From Smallanthus sonchifolius (lineage: Eukaryota > Streptophyta > Magnoliopsida > Asterales > Asteraceae): a DNA stretch of 64,000 bases. The stretch covers positions 17,490,001 through 17,554,000 of the forward strand of contig CM042032.1 of NCBI GenBank assembly GCA_023525975.1, in the 5' to 3' direction. Positions 46,150-58,621 of the stretch are shown here, one piece after another; within the stretch, counting starts at the first letter, position 1; every line of letters starts with the position of its first letter. A model generated the notes under the pieces. That model saw nothing but the letters and a program-made list of their open reading frames with translations, was not told where the DNA came from and ran no database searches. The position numbers and the translations under genes are program-made.

Positions 46150-47667
46150 ATGTCGTCGCAATCCAAAAATATTTCTGTTTCTGCTCCGTCTTCGAGCTCT
46201 GGGTTGGTCAACCCTATTCCTCCTCCTCCATTTCAAAAAAGTGTTAATCAGCCGAAAAAAACTACTCCTGCAGGTTTTTCAGGATCCAGAATACCTGCTG
46301 GGGGACCTGTGATCGTATCAAACAATGATATCATCGATCTGTTCCCGGAGATGAAACAACATAGGAAGGCTAACCAAATGTTGTTTCGGGAGATTGAGAA
46401 GGTTAAAGAATCAAAGAAGCCAGTGGAAGTGATGACCCCGCTGCAAGCAAGGATCTTGGATTTTAATTATTCAGGATCGTAAGGAATCCATAAGGGAGAC
46501 TTTCTTCCCATGCAAACATGGATCAATGCAGTTGGCCCTACCCCGGCTGTTAGAGTTACGACAAATCAGGATCTTGGAGTTACCCCGTGATCATCGTTCT
46601 GAAATCCTAAGAACAGTAACACATTCAATCAATTTTCAAATACTAATGAATTTGTGCAGGAGACAGGAATCACTCTGTCCATGGCCAAGGAGTTAAAGAG
46701 GTTGAGAGAGATGATCTCCAGTGTACCAGGTGTGGTCCAACCTATAGCGGAGATGTCCTCTACCAGTCACAGGATCTCCATATTCGCTCCACCGATATAT
46801 GATGCTGAGATCCCCAAGCGCTTCCTGACTCCTAACATAAAGCTATACGATGGAACTACAGATCCTGAGGAGCACGTCGCGCAGTACAGGGAACGGATGG
46901 AAATAAACCCCAATCCTTTGGACCTAAAGGAAGCCTGGTTATGCAAATGCTTTGGCTCTACCTTAACAGGATCAGCCCTGAAATGGATACTTAACGTTAA
47001 ACCTTATTCTATTACTTCATTTGCTCACTTAATCAATTTGTTTAACAATCAATTCTCTTACAGTACAACTTTTGAAAGGTTAACAAGTGACTTATACAGG
47101 ATAACTCAGAACAGCAGAGAGTCCCTTCGAGATTATGTCAGCAAGTTCGGTCGGGAATCCCTGGATATCCCGAACCTTGACGTTGCCACTGCAGTCTAGG
47201 CATTCAAGATGGGACTACAGAAGGACTCTCAATTTTACGAAGACCTTGTTATGAATCCTTGCAGGAACCTTGATGAAATCAGGAACCGGATATTGAGGTA
47301 AATTAGGCTGGAAGATGATAAAAAGATCCAGCAAAGGGTTAATGCTCTGACAAGCTACACTCAACCTAACCGGAAAGCTGAACCTGCACCTGCACCTTTC
47401 AAGTCGTACAGATCCAAGCCGTATTCTAAGCAGGACAATCACAGGGTCAACGCTATAGAAGATGACGAGGATGAGGAAGAATATCCTAAGTTGTCTGAAT
47501 ACTGTTTTTCTCTTGATACAACTGGTTTGCTATTTGCTATGCAGGATCTTGGAGAAAATGTCAGGTGGTCTCGCAAGTTTGAGAGGAACTCAGGAGGAAA
47601 GGACAAATCCAAGTGGTGTGCATTCCATGAAGACTTTGGCCATATAATTGAGGAATGTATTGCTTTG
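46150..47667 (+). pseudogene. gag: Element D gag, first part
   Basis: The likely start is ATG 46150 (MSSQSKNISVSAPSSS). A Ser/Pro-rich N terminus leads to VIVSNNDIIDLFPEMKQ and a charged helix. TAA at 46480-46482 (where the inverted copy at 7225-7575 has Ser) and further stops interrupt. The capsid domain is seen in 46654-47199 (KLYDGTTDPEEHVAQYRERM, LTGSALKWILNV, NLFNNQFSYSTTFERL) and stops at TAG 47197-47199; the frame continues past 47640 into the zinc knuckle (CAFHEDFGHIIEEC). A solo LTR then splits the frame at IAL. Confidence 0.88.
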
Positions 47668-48899
47668 TGATGTGTGAATTTTGATGTAGTTAAATATTAT
47701 ATAATAATATTTAGAGATTCTAGTTTCACGAGATCAGGTTTTAAATTTATAAAATGATAATTACTTTAAGTTAAAAACACACACAATAGGCAAGTGTACC
47801 TATCGCAGCGTAATATAGTTTAGGTAAGAACCAAGTATCGAACCAACGGACACGGTCGAATTCCAATACTCAGCTTTTGTTAATGTTTAGTCGGTTTAAT
47901 TAGTGAGTGAGTTTTGTGTGCTTGTGGAACAGGAAAGTAAATGACAGAAAAGTAAATGGCGGTAAAGTAAATAGCAGAAAAGTAAAAACGTGCGTGAAGT
48001 GTGTAACAAAAATGTATTGAACAGAATAGTAAGTAACAGGAAAGTAAGTATGTCGGAAATGATCAGGTTACGAATAGTATTGCTTTGGGTTTCGAATCCG
48101 CTTGGTACGTGATAATGTTAAGTTGACTAATCTAGTGATATGACTACTACAAATGTGTGACCCGGGTCACCACTAGAGCCTCGTCGTCACGACATTCGAT
48201 TTGCAAATTTAAAAGCTTTAACAAGTGGCAGTGCCTCCCGTTAAGGACAACAATTACCCTCAACCCTTCGAATGGTCATCTCATGGTTGGTTTAAGACAT
48301 CGAATGTAAAATGCTTTGTATTAGAGTTAAATAGGTGATTATATTTTGCTCACCGGGAGACGGTGTAACAATGGGACCAAGTATAAAGACGTACCATTCC
48401 CAACATGAGTTCACCAATTCTTGCTTGCATAATAATTTCGTATAAATTCGTAGAACCTTAATAGTGTTAACTAAGCCTTGGATTATCAATCTCTACTTGT
48501 ATAAAGATGTACAAGCTTCAAGATAAGTTTGACTAAAAAGGTTTTACACTTTAAAAAACAAGAACACTCACAAATATAAAGACGGAATTAGACAATAATA
48601 AAAGCCCACCAAAATGGTGGTTTTAAGGACGAATAGTTAAAGACATAAACACATCACTTGGATTAATGCGTTAAACATTAACATGCACCAAACTTCATCT
48701 TCACCCTAGCAATATAAAGAGTCTAGCCACGAATGGCCATACTAACTAGCATAACACTGAGTTTCGTAGGCTCCCCTATTGCGGAACAAGGAGGAAGAGC
48801 CCCTCTAATCACTACTACTACACTCTAACTATGAAATAAGCTTTCTCTGGTGTGTTCTTGGTGTGTGTAAGGGATGCTTCAATGAAGAACTCAAGCTAT

Positions 48900-48908
48900 C
48901 TATTTATA
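48900..48908 (-). promoter_or_regulatory. TATA box of the solo LTR
   Basis: TATAAATAG on the minus strand, just downstream (in that direction) of four GCACG...CGTGC palindromes. Confidence 0.55.
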
Positions 48909-48924
48909 GGCCTCAAAATGAGCC

Positions 48925-49060
48925 ATGCACGGTCATGCATTGGATTGCACGGGCGTGCAAACACCTCGGGAATCAAACAGGGTGCAAAGGACAGTGTACC
49001 GGAGTCTGGGGAGGCCAGATGGGCAATGCACGACCGTGCAAAAGGATGCACGGCCGTGCA
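48925..49060 (-). repeat. Four CpG palindromes in the solo LTR
   Basis: TGCACGGTCATGCA, TTGCACGGGCGTGCAA, TGCACGACCGTGCA and the perfect TGCACGGCCGTGCA. The same GCACG/CGTGC core fills the LTRs of A, E and the Athila-like fragment at 39282-39590. Confidence 0.75.
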
Positions 49061-49318
49061 AGCAGTCGTCTTTTATATGTTGGTTGACTTGTGTTGACCT
49101 GGTTTGACTTCTTGGGGGTCAATGCTCGGGTTGGTCCTCCAAAGCTTGATTTCTTCATGTTTTAAGCTGATTTTTGCTTTATTTATCCTGGAGCACCGAA
49201 TAACCTGCAATTGTGAAATATTAACGTTTTAAGTATCAATTACGAGGTTATTAATAAATTAGTACCATAATATGGGGATTATTCTGCATGCAAAACATGT
49301 ATAACTTAGGACATATCA

Positions 49319-51800
49319 CTTTGTGAAATGAGATAAGATATCTCCTGAGCAAGGGATATCTCAATGAATTTCTAGACAAAGGAAAGAACAAGACTAAGAA
49401 TCAAGACAGGATCCCGCAAAGAGCAAAATCCTTGCCGCCAGATGCCAAGGTAATAGGTTTTATAGCTGGTGGATCTGATATTTGTGGTACTTCTTACTCT
49501 GCAGCAAAGAGAAATGCCAAAGAAGCAAAAATAGAGAATGGGGACAGACCTATCAAGACCTTCAGCTTAACTTAAGAAAAGGTGATATGTTTTGACGAGG
49601 ATGACAGAGATGACGTACAAGATCCTCATCACGATGGCCTGGTGAACACACTATACATTGCAAACCACTTCATCCGCAGGATACTGATCGACAGAGGAAG
49701 CTCTGTAAACATTATCCAGCATGAAGTTCGGAAAAGAATGGGGATCCCGGATTCTGAGATCATCTTGAAATCCACAGTGTTAGTAGGATTCATTGGAGAG
49801 GTTAAAAACACGGTTGGAGAAATCAAGCTACCAATCTACATCGAGGTGGTAAACTCTATACAAAAAATTTGTGTCAATGATTATTTATCTTGCTATAATA
49901 TTATTCTAGGAAGACCCTTGATACACGACATGAAGGCAGTACCCTCAACATATCACCAATGTGTCAAGATGCCAACCCCTTAGGGAGTGGTAAAGATCAA
50001 CAGCGATCAACAGGAGGCTAAAAACGGCTATACTTCTTCGATGAAAGCCTCCGTCAAAACCAGGCAAGCATAGCAATTAACGAAGCAGGCCAGTGATGTT
50101 CTAGAAGCTAAAGAACAGGATGTTAAAGAGGTATCCCTGGATGCTGAGAACCCAGATGTAAAGATCCTTGAAGGAAACAATATCCCTGAGGATATTGAAA
50201 AAGATATCCTGAAATTCCTGAAGGGCAGAAAAGCAACCTTCGCATGGAAGCACGAAGACATGACGGGTATAACCAAAGAAATCATAACCCATAGGCTTGG
50301 AATTGATAAACGTTTTAGGCCAATACATCAAAAGCGAAGGAAGTTTGCTCCTGAAAGAAACGTGATCATCTAAGAAGAGGTGGAAAGGTTTCTCAAGTCT
50401 GGAATGATAAGGGAAGTAAAATTCCCAAAAATGGCTAGCCAATGTGGTGGTGGTCTAGAAGGAAAACGGGAAGTGGAGCGTTTGTGTAGACTACACGGAC
50501 CTCAACAAGGCGTGTCCTAAAGATCCCTTCTCATTACCTAACATAGACTCAATGGTGGACGCTACACCTGGCCATGAGATCTTAACTTTTATGGATGCCT
50601 CTTCGGGATTTCAACAGATCCAAATGGACCCATCAGATTAGGAAGATACAGCCTTCATGACTCCGACAGGTATTTATTGTTACATAGCTATGTCATTTGG
50701 TCTTAAAAATGCAGGTGCCATGTTTCAGAGACTAGTAAACATGATGTTCAGAGACAAGATTGGGGACACTATGGAAGTCTACATAGATGATATGGTGGTA
50801 AAATCAAAGAAAGTTGAGGATCATCTTAAGGATCTCAGAGAAGCATTTAATATCCTGGACCAATACAACATGAAGTTGAACCCTTCAAAATGCCACTTCG
50901 GAGTGGGGGCAGGAAAGTTCTTGGGCTACATGGTAACAAAGAGAGGAATAGAGGTCAGTCCGGAATAAATCAAAGCTATCATTAATATGAAATCCTTGGC
51001 AAACACCAAGGATGTCCAGAGACTGACCGGCAGAGTAGCAGCACTCAACATATTTATATCAAGATCCTTTGAAAAATGCAAGGAATTCTATGACATCCTG
51101 AAGAAGAACAACAGATTTTAATGGGAAGAGAAGCATGAACAAGCCCTCCAATCACTAAAGGAATACTTGTCATCAGCTCCTCTATTAATGAAACCAGAAG
51201 ACGATGAACCACTATCCCTATACTTGGTGGTATCTCGAAGCACCATAAGTGTTGTACTAGTCAAGGATCATGAGCGACAACAGCATCCGGTATACTATGT
51301 AAGTAAAAGTTTGCTACCAGCGGCAACTAGGTACTCTCATTTAGAAAATTTGATTTTAGCTTTAATAATGGCATCCACTAAACTTAGACATTATTTTGAA
51401 ACTCATGCTATTCATGTTAAGACTAATTATCCCATTTAGTGTGTCTTGAGAAAGACAGAGATGTCAAGAAGGATGGCTAAGTGGTCAGTCAAGCTCAGCG
51501 CCTTTGACCTCATATACGAACCTAGAACATCAATAAATTTTCAGGCACTTGCGGACTTTGTGGCTGATTTTAGCAGTGACATTCAACATGAGGCAGACCT
51601 TGAAGTCCAACAACTAGAAGAGTCGAAGGATGAATGGACTTTATTCACTGATAGTGCATCAAATGTAAGAGGACCAGGTCTGGGAGTCATACTAAAATCG
51701 CCACAAGGGGACATAATACCCCAATCCATAAGTTGTAAGTTCCAGGCAACTAATAACGAAGCGGCATATGAGGCGCTGATAGCAAGATTATAACTAGCTC
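49319..51800 (+). pseudogene. pol: Element D gag end, protease, RT and RNase H
   Basis: Resumes gag at 49319 and runs in frame to the protease (LIDRGSSVNIIQHE, with Arg where Thr or Ser is usual) in 49582-49983, then TAG at 49981. A 1-nt insertion near 50430 moves the frame. RT: PNIDSMVDATPGHEILTFMD and the catalytic YIDD at 50780-50791. RNase H runs about 51120-51560. The second, Tat-specific RNase H has LFTDSASNVRGPGLG at about 51645-51690, but the usual NNEAEYEAL is NNEAAYEAL, so a likely catalytic Glu is lost. More than eight in-frame stops are visible. Confidence 0.88.
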
Positions 51801-53377
51801 GGGATATCAAGATCAGGTATCTCCAGGTATATGTAGACTCATTATTAATCGCTAACCATTTCAATGGCGCGTATGCAGTAAAGGGAGAAAAATTGGCCAA
51901 ATACCTCACAGTAGTTAAGCAATAATCCGTGGAATTCCAAACTTTTAACATAACACAGGTGCCTAAAGAAGACAATACCGAGGCTGATGCCCTAGCAAAC
52001 CTTGCCTCGGATCTCAGTATACCAGAAGGCATCAAGATACCTATCATACATATTCTGAGCCCATCAATAGAGAAGATAAATGAAGTATCCAACACTGAAA
52101 AAGAAGCAGATATTCCGAATCTTGAATCTAGTCAAGGATCCTGGATTTTACCCATCAAAAAATACTTGCAGGATGGTGAGATCCCGAGTGATGAAAAGAA
52201 CCACATTGCTTTTCGCATGAGGGTATCTCGTTTTATAATTTTACAGAATGTTTTGTATAGAAAATCTATTGCATGTCCATACTTAAGATGCTTGGAGGAT
52301 CCGGAAGCACATGAAGTTCTGAAAGATATACACGAAGGCGACTGTGGTAACCACACTGGGGGCAGAGCATTATTTTCAAGGATCCTGAGGACAGGATATT
52401 ACTGGCCTACCATGAGGAAAGATGCTATGGATTATTCCCAGAAATGTGACGCTTGCCAAAGACACAGCAACATACTCCATCAATCGGCCGAACCTTTATA
52501 TCCAATCATGTCTCCATGGCTATTCATGAAATGGGGAATGGATATCGTCGGCAAACTTTCCAAATCAACTGGAGGAAAGGTCTTTATGCTAGCAATGACG
52601 GGTTATTTCTCTAAATGGATTGAAGTTGAGGCATTTGTCCAAGTTAGAGAGAAAGAGATCATCTCCTTCATCAAGCGCAACATCCTGGCAAGATTTGGGA
52701 TCCCTGCAGAGATAGTATGTGATAATGGATGTCATTTCATTGGCAAAATAACAACTGACTTCTGTGCCAATTGGGGAATCAAAATGATAGCTTCTGCCCC
52801 AGTACATCCTCGAGCCAACGGACAAGCGGAATCTAGCAATAAGATCATTATTAACAACCTCAAGAAGAGATTCGGGGCAAAGAAAGGAAGATGGGCTGAA
52901 GAGCTACTGTTTGTACTTTGGGCAGACAGGACAACCACGAAGAACGCAACAGGGCAAACCACGTTCTCATTGGTATTTGGTACTGAAGCCATGATCCCTA
53001 CAGAAATGGTCATCCCTACTGCCAGGACCAATCTCCAGACTCTAGAGACTAATAACGAAGCTCTTTCTCATGATATTGACACTATGGATGAACTCAGGGA
53101 TCTTGCCAAAGTTCGCATTGTAGCTTATCGACAAAGGATAGCAAGATCTTATAACAAAAACATAAGGATTAGAAGATTCCAAGTGGGTGATCTTGTATTA
53201 AGAAAGGCATTTCAAAATACTACCAATCTCAGTGATGGAAAGCTTGAACCAAAATGGGAAGGCCCGTACCTGATTGACTCTGAAGCAGGCAATGGTGCCT
53301 ATTGGTTGGCTACTATGGAAGGGGATATCCTACCAAGATCCTGGAATGATATCCATCTCAAAACCTACTTTATGTAA
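51801..53377 (+). pseudogene. pol: Element D second RNase H end and integrase
   Basis: After a TAA near 51925 the frame is open for 482 codons. It starts with the end of the second RNase H (EADALANLASDLS), then a linker (GSWILPIKKYLQDGEIPSDE) and integrase: zinc region (HTGGRALFSRILRTGYYWP to KCDACQRH), VCDNGCHF and NGQAESSNK. The first catalytic Asp is Gly (MLAMTGYFSKW), although copy Y keeps Asp. The C-terminal domain has RRFQVGDLVLRKAF and ends KTYFM with TAA 53375-53377. No chromodomain, as expected for Tat. Confidence 0.92.
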
Positions 53378-54569
53378 GTTTCAAACTTATGTTCTAACTG
53401 AAACTGGTACGTCTTCTATCCTTGACTATTTTTATACTTATTACCATTGATCAAAGTACTGACTTGAGCGTCGGAGGGGTGTTAGCCAGGCTAACACCCA
53501 CCTTCACCAAGATTTTCTGTTTTGCAGGAAGTATCTCCAGGGATCTCGACAGAAGAAAGAGATTGGCCATCTCTCCCAAGTTAAGGTATCCTACATACCT
53601 TCTAAGGTTTAAAGGTTTTCACCTTTCTAAGAATTGAGTTTAAACACTCTGCCTGTAGCGCACGATATTTAAGTATAGTTCAAGGTGGTGCGACCAGTCC
53701 ATGTAAAAGTCGCTGATAATTTCATCATTGTTGGCTATATCTTGAATCCTACGATAGTAACAGACGTGTTACTCCTAAGGCTTTTAGCATTTTCATGCTA
53801 ACTTAAGTCTGGCTTGGCCCACGTTATTCTGCCTTGGCCCACGATTTTAACTTTTCACAGCTATTCAACACTTATGTGTTAACTCAAAAACTTAGCATCA
53901 CTATGTTGACTCAAGATCCTTGAACGGATTGAATACTTATGAAGATCCTGAAGTAGGATTACTAAATCTAAGACGTGTTCATTGATTATACACAGGGGAC
54001 AACTCAAGGTTGTAACATTTTAGACTACTTATAAAACATTTGGTAGGTGCATCTATCCATTATGATTTTCATTTAAGGTATGTACTTGAGACTACTTGTT
54101 AATTCTAAATTAAAAGTGGAACCAAGATTTGAATTACTAAGTCATAATTCGCTTGTAATTGGTAATCTTCCATACCATTTACTAAAATTAAGATATGTTT
54201 TCCTAAGTCAAAGTTTGATAAAAACCTAAGATACTATTTATAACTATTGAGGATCAGGTATCCCTGAAATATATTCGAACCTATTTTTCTAAGTATTTTA
54301 AGATTTTTGCTACATAGAGATCCTAATTTTCTAAAACATGTCAAAACAAACCAAGCAACAATCATGATAGTTAAAAGCTATTAATTACCATTCTAAGTGT
54401 AGGAAATTAAGGTGTGTCCCGGGTTTCATCCAAAAAAAGAACCATCCACCCAGGACACGAATTATCAAATTTTCCATCCCTGTTAGGGATCCCCAAAACA
54501 AAGAAAATGAAATTCTTCAAACAAACCAACTAGATCAAAGTTAAAAACCACAAATACCAAGGCTCGGGT
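53378..54569 (+). other. Tat 3' non-coding region of element D
   Basis: No sense coding signal. It holds the hairpin at 53477-53499 and a pyrimidine stretch ending TTTTGCAG near 53525, then AT-rich sequence, and meets the 3' end of the antisense gene. Confidence 0.6.
53477..53499 (+). promoter_or_regulatory. Perfect 11-bp hairpin after Tat integrase
   Basis: GGGTGTTAGCC and GGCTAACACCC around a single A, about 100 bp after the pol stop. Copy Y has a decayed version at 8777-8793. It could be a 3' processing or export signal for the sense RNA, or a terminator for the antisense transcript. Confidence 0.55.
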
Positions 54570-55892
54570 CTAGGCATTATTACCCTCATCGCCCTGAACA
54601 ACTTGCTTTCCAGTAGCAACAACTCCATGCTCCTCTACTACCTTCGTTGAACCCACAATCTCATATGCTTGTTTGTCTACTACATCGTCCTCCACCATCT
54701 CACCACCCAACACCACCATGATCTCTTTCCATCCTTGGACATCCCAAGTTGATCAGTAAAAATCCTTGTCTTCAGCCTCCTTAGCCATCTTGATCCTGGC
54801 TTGAAATATAGAGATTGCGACTGAGTTCTTAGCTTGCTCGTAGGATTCTTCAAGATCATGGGAGTGCTTGGAAATAGCATCCTCCAGCTCCACTTTCACC
54901 GGACTCAGCACCTTGGCTTCCTCTGCTATCTTCTTGTCCTTAGCAGCTGCTATCTTTAGTAGATCACTTACCATCTGCTTAGCTTCATTAGTTTCCTTTG
55001 CAAGTGATTCATAGCATCTGGTCATTTGATCTAGGCCCTACAAGGAATTTGTTAGAATTTCCTAAATATAGATTTAGGATCCGGGATATTGTAGACATCT
55101 TACCAAGTGGCCGAGGACATGGAGCTTCTTGTAGGCTTCAACATAATTCATCCCCTCATAGACAGCAGCATCAGCGGCCTCACAGGGTTTCCTCTTTTTA
55201 CCTACGGGGATCTTAGGGTGTGGAGTCGGAATCACAAACTTAGAAGCCTTAGGGATCGGTTGTTCTTTCTTGACCACCTTACCACTGGACACCATGCTAT
55301 CAATATCATCAAGGGCGAATCGAGAAGTTGATTTGCGGACACCTGTAGCATAATGATGGGTTAAATTTCTGAGCCTTTGATTAACTACCGTTCGAATAAA
55401 TCTTTCTATATCAGGTACGACTTATAATTCAGGGATAATCCAGAGGCATACAAATGCTAGTAGGAGAAATTATTCTTACCTGAAGACATGCTAGGCTTGG
55501 AATACTGAGTGTTGAAGCTGGCTTCACTAATGGTGGACTCGACACAAAAGGATCTCTCCGCCACAGGTATTTCCAATAACGCCTCAATTCTTTTATTTGT
55601 ATCGCTCCTTGCAGGAACTAATTCAGCGAACTTTGGAGCTATACAAGGATAAAGCAAAATCATTAGCAACAGGTGAAATATAATATAAATTACAGGGATC
55701 CTAACTACTTCCTACCCTTCTTAACCCATTCAAGAGGCAAAAGATTCCCATCAGGAATTGAATCTCTCCTGACAAAGAAGAATTTCCCCTTCTAGTCGGT
55801 GTCATTCTGGGTGGCTTTCGGGATTAGGTGGTTCGCCTGGATTTAAGCTGAAGCACAAAACGAGATGAACCATGGGTTCTTAAGTTATAGGC

Positions 55893-56136
55893 ATAAGCTA
55901 GTTCAGGGACACCAATGGTTAAAGAATGAAAACGGTTCAATCTCTCCAGAGTTTCCAAAATTCTCCAAACCATAGGCATCGTTTGGGAATAACACAGGCC
56001 GGTAAGCTTGAAAAACTGGGTGATGAGTGGACAAAAAGGATACGAGAGACCGGGAGTAAAAGGATACGCAAGAAAGCAGACCCAAGTTTCAGAAATCATG
56101 TCGGCTTTCATCCTAGAATCAAAAGACCTAAAAATA
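55893..56136. repeat. 244-bp direct duplication flanking element H, left copy
   Basis: Matches 63030-63273 over 244 bp without indels; I see two mismatches. It is part of antisense exon 1, so the gene's sequence is present on both sides of H. Confidence 0.93.
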
Positions 56137-56138
56137 TC

Positions 56139-58621
56139 TGTCACACCCTGGCCGGCGGCGGATTATACGCCGGGGCTGACGCGGTTGTTCATAAGCACAT
56201 GATCATCTATTAAATGTGACAATATTTATTCATCAAAATTAAACGCATCCGTTACAAGTAGAAATGGATAATAAAGCGTTCAAACATGAAATAAGTTGAA
56301 TTTAATCTTTAATAGAGCTAGGTCCAATGTCCTAAGTGATCAAGTAGTATCCTCAAACTGATGCACCTGAAACATGTGAGTAAATGTCAACTACAAGTAG
56401 TTGGTGAGTAACATAGGTTTTGACACCAAACAAAAGTTAAGTATAGGTTTACAATTCAATATGTTCAAAGCATGTCTAAAGCATATATGTGAAAACATAC
56501 AAGGTTCCAAGCATACAATTCAAGCCTGATAATAGAAAACTAGATACGCAATCCCACTGATTGCCATTTTGAAAAAGGGAGCAAGCGGATACTCCAAGTT
56601 ATAGTTGATACCCAACAAAACCCGCCAAGGTCTTGTGGTAAGTTATAGTTTCAGTTTCCCATATAAATGATCATGTTAGGTACTACATTAGGCTTGGGCT
56701 GCAAATTAATGAATGTACTGGCATGAAACACATGCAATGGTCACCAAGTAGTTCAAATATAAAGCATAAAGATCAAGCACAATAACACAGATATTGAATT
56801 GTTTAAATAGATAAAGTTGATAACATGTTTCACCCCAAAAGCAAAAACAGTAAAAAGAGGCTATGTAAACTCACATTGGTTCGGTAGCTTGAAATCACAC
56901 AAGTATATTGCACAAATGTTCTAGCTAATCACAAGGTTAACCTATGTTTGATGGAACATATATATCAATGATTTGTACAACTGGAATAGAGAATCCTATT
57001 GGGCGAGGAGATTGATGTGAGTGTCCTCTTTTTAATAATAAAATAATTATTTGAGTTGCAAATAATATTTTATGTAAATCTTTGATAAATATTTGTGTTG
57101 TAATAAGTGAAAGAATTAATAACGATGTTGTTTGTTTGTAATAATTATATAAACGTATGAATAAATAATTAGGTTTTTTTTGTTTGTAAATAAAAACACA
57201 AATAAATAAATGACTAGTTTTCTTTTATTTGTAATTGCATAAATTAATAGATAGATAGATGAATAAATAAATGAGTAATAATTAGTTGAGTAATTAAATA
57301 ATTTACTACATAAATAAATGAATGAAACCTTTCATTTGATTTATGAAAAACAAGTGTTAAAAATAATGATTTAATTAGTTGGTAATTAAACCAAAATTTA
57401 AAGTATAATAATGTTTTAATTAATTAATAATTAAACCATAATTAATTATTAATTAAAAGTATAGAATTGAGTTTTAAATGTTCTCATATAATAAAAATAA
57501 ATTATATAAAAGTTTGTATAAATATTTATAAAGAAATGAGTTTATAATCATAATCATAATTAGTTGAAAGTGGTTGTTGTACACTAGAATGGTTATCATT
57601 TCAGAGTAGTACCTCCAACATAAAAGTTCCCAGGAAAGAGTTGGTCGGATCAGAACCCCGTCTTTTACTAGCCAGAACTTTAATGTTTGCCAGATAACTA
57701 CATACTGGTTTGAAATTTACTCTATTTGCATACTTAACAAAGTTTAGTTTGTGTTTGGAAAGTATATGGGCTAAAGTGAAAATATAAGTTTATGTAAAGA
57801 TAGAAATTGAATATTAAATAATTTAACTTGAAAATAAGGATTTTTAGTAAAAACATAATTTTTGAAATTTGAAAGGAGTAAGAATGATCAACCAAGCTTT
57901 TAAATAAAAGTTTGACACAATTTTAATTAAAATAGGGTTTTTGGTCTTGGATAGGTCTATGATTATAACATAAACATGTTAGGGATCATAGATCTAGCTA
58001 GTTATGAGAGATTTTTAAAGGAAAAGTATGAACAAGCAAGAATATAAGAAGAACTTACTTATGAATATGGAAACGACTTTGAATCTTGAGAGAGGGATTA
58101 GAACTTGATATGATGTGAGAATGAGGGAAGAATGAGGGTCTATTTATAGGGTAGTATCATGGGCTTATTTACAAAATTTAATTTGTTATAGGGATTAAGA
58201 TTGCAAAATATGAAAAATAGTTTTTAATTTCATAACATATTTCAACTTAAGTGCCCATAAATTTTATGTTCATGACTTCATTTCATCATAATTCATATTT
58301 AATATGTTTATAGATATAATTATATATTTATTTGTTTTATTTACCTTTAGTAATTTAAAAATACTAGCAATGTTATATTTTCATAATAAATTGTTTATAT
58401 CATGTGTGTATATATATAGTTTTAGAAATGACTTAGTATGTACCTATATATTTATGGAATAGGATGGTGACAATTATTTACAAAGCATATAACATAAATA
58501 TTTATTACTTATGAATTTGAAGTAGGTAATTAAGGTTCTTCATAAATACGATTCACCAAAATAATGAACTTACATTGCCGGAAAAGTTAAAATAAAAGCG
58601 GGAAATTTTCTGGAGATTACA
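56139..58621 (-). repeat. 3' LTR of element H
   Basis: 2483 bp. On the minus strand it runs TGTAATCTCC...CCAGGGTGTGACA. AT-rich centre (57050-57560). Its U5 end carries a GC-rich fold (CCGGCG...CGCCGGCC) before TGTGACA. On the plus strand it is preceded by TC (56137-56138), identical to the last bases of the LTR-PBS spacer ATC seen at 62602-62604. Confidence 0.82.

Larger units (their letters stand above)
47668..49318 (-). mobile_element. Solo LTR (Athila-like) inserted in gag of D
   Basis: TG...CA termini (TGATGTGTGA / ACATATCA) flanked by CTTTG at 47663-47667 and 49319-49323; excising it with one CTTTG rejoins gag (IAL to NEIRYLLSKG). 1651 bp. On the minus strand TATAAATAG (48908-48900) lies 17 bp after palindromes of the TGCACGGCCGTGCA type (49060-48925), so the LTR reads right to left. 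AGGCAAGTGTACCTATCGC near 47792 fits Athila-like LTRs as I remember them. No internal region, so it is an LTR-LTR recombination product. Confidence 0.85.

Noticed and set aside
48852..49107. Three overlapping plus-strand ORFs in the solo LTR
   Set aside because: They arise from the GC-rich palindrome region of an LTR that reads on the other strand; no motif.
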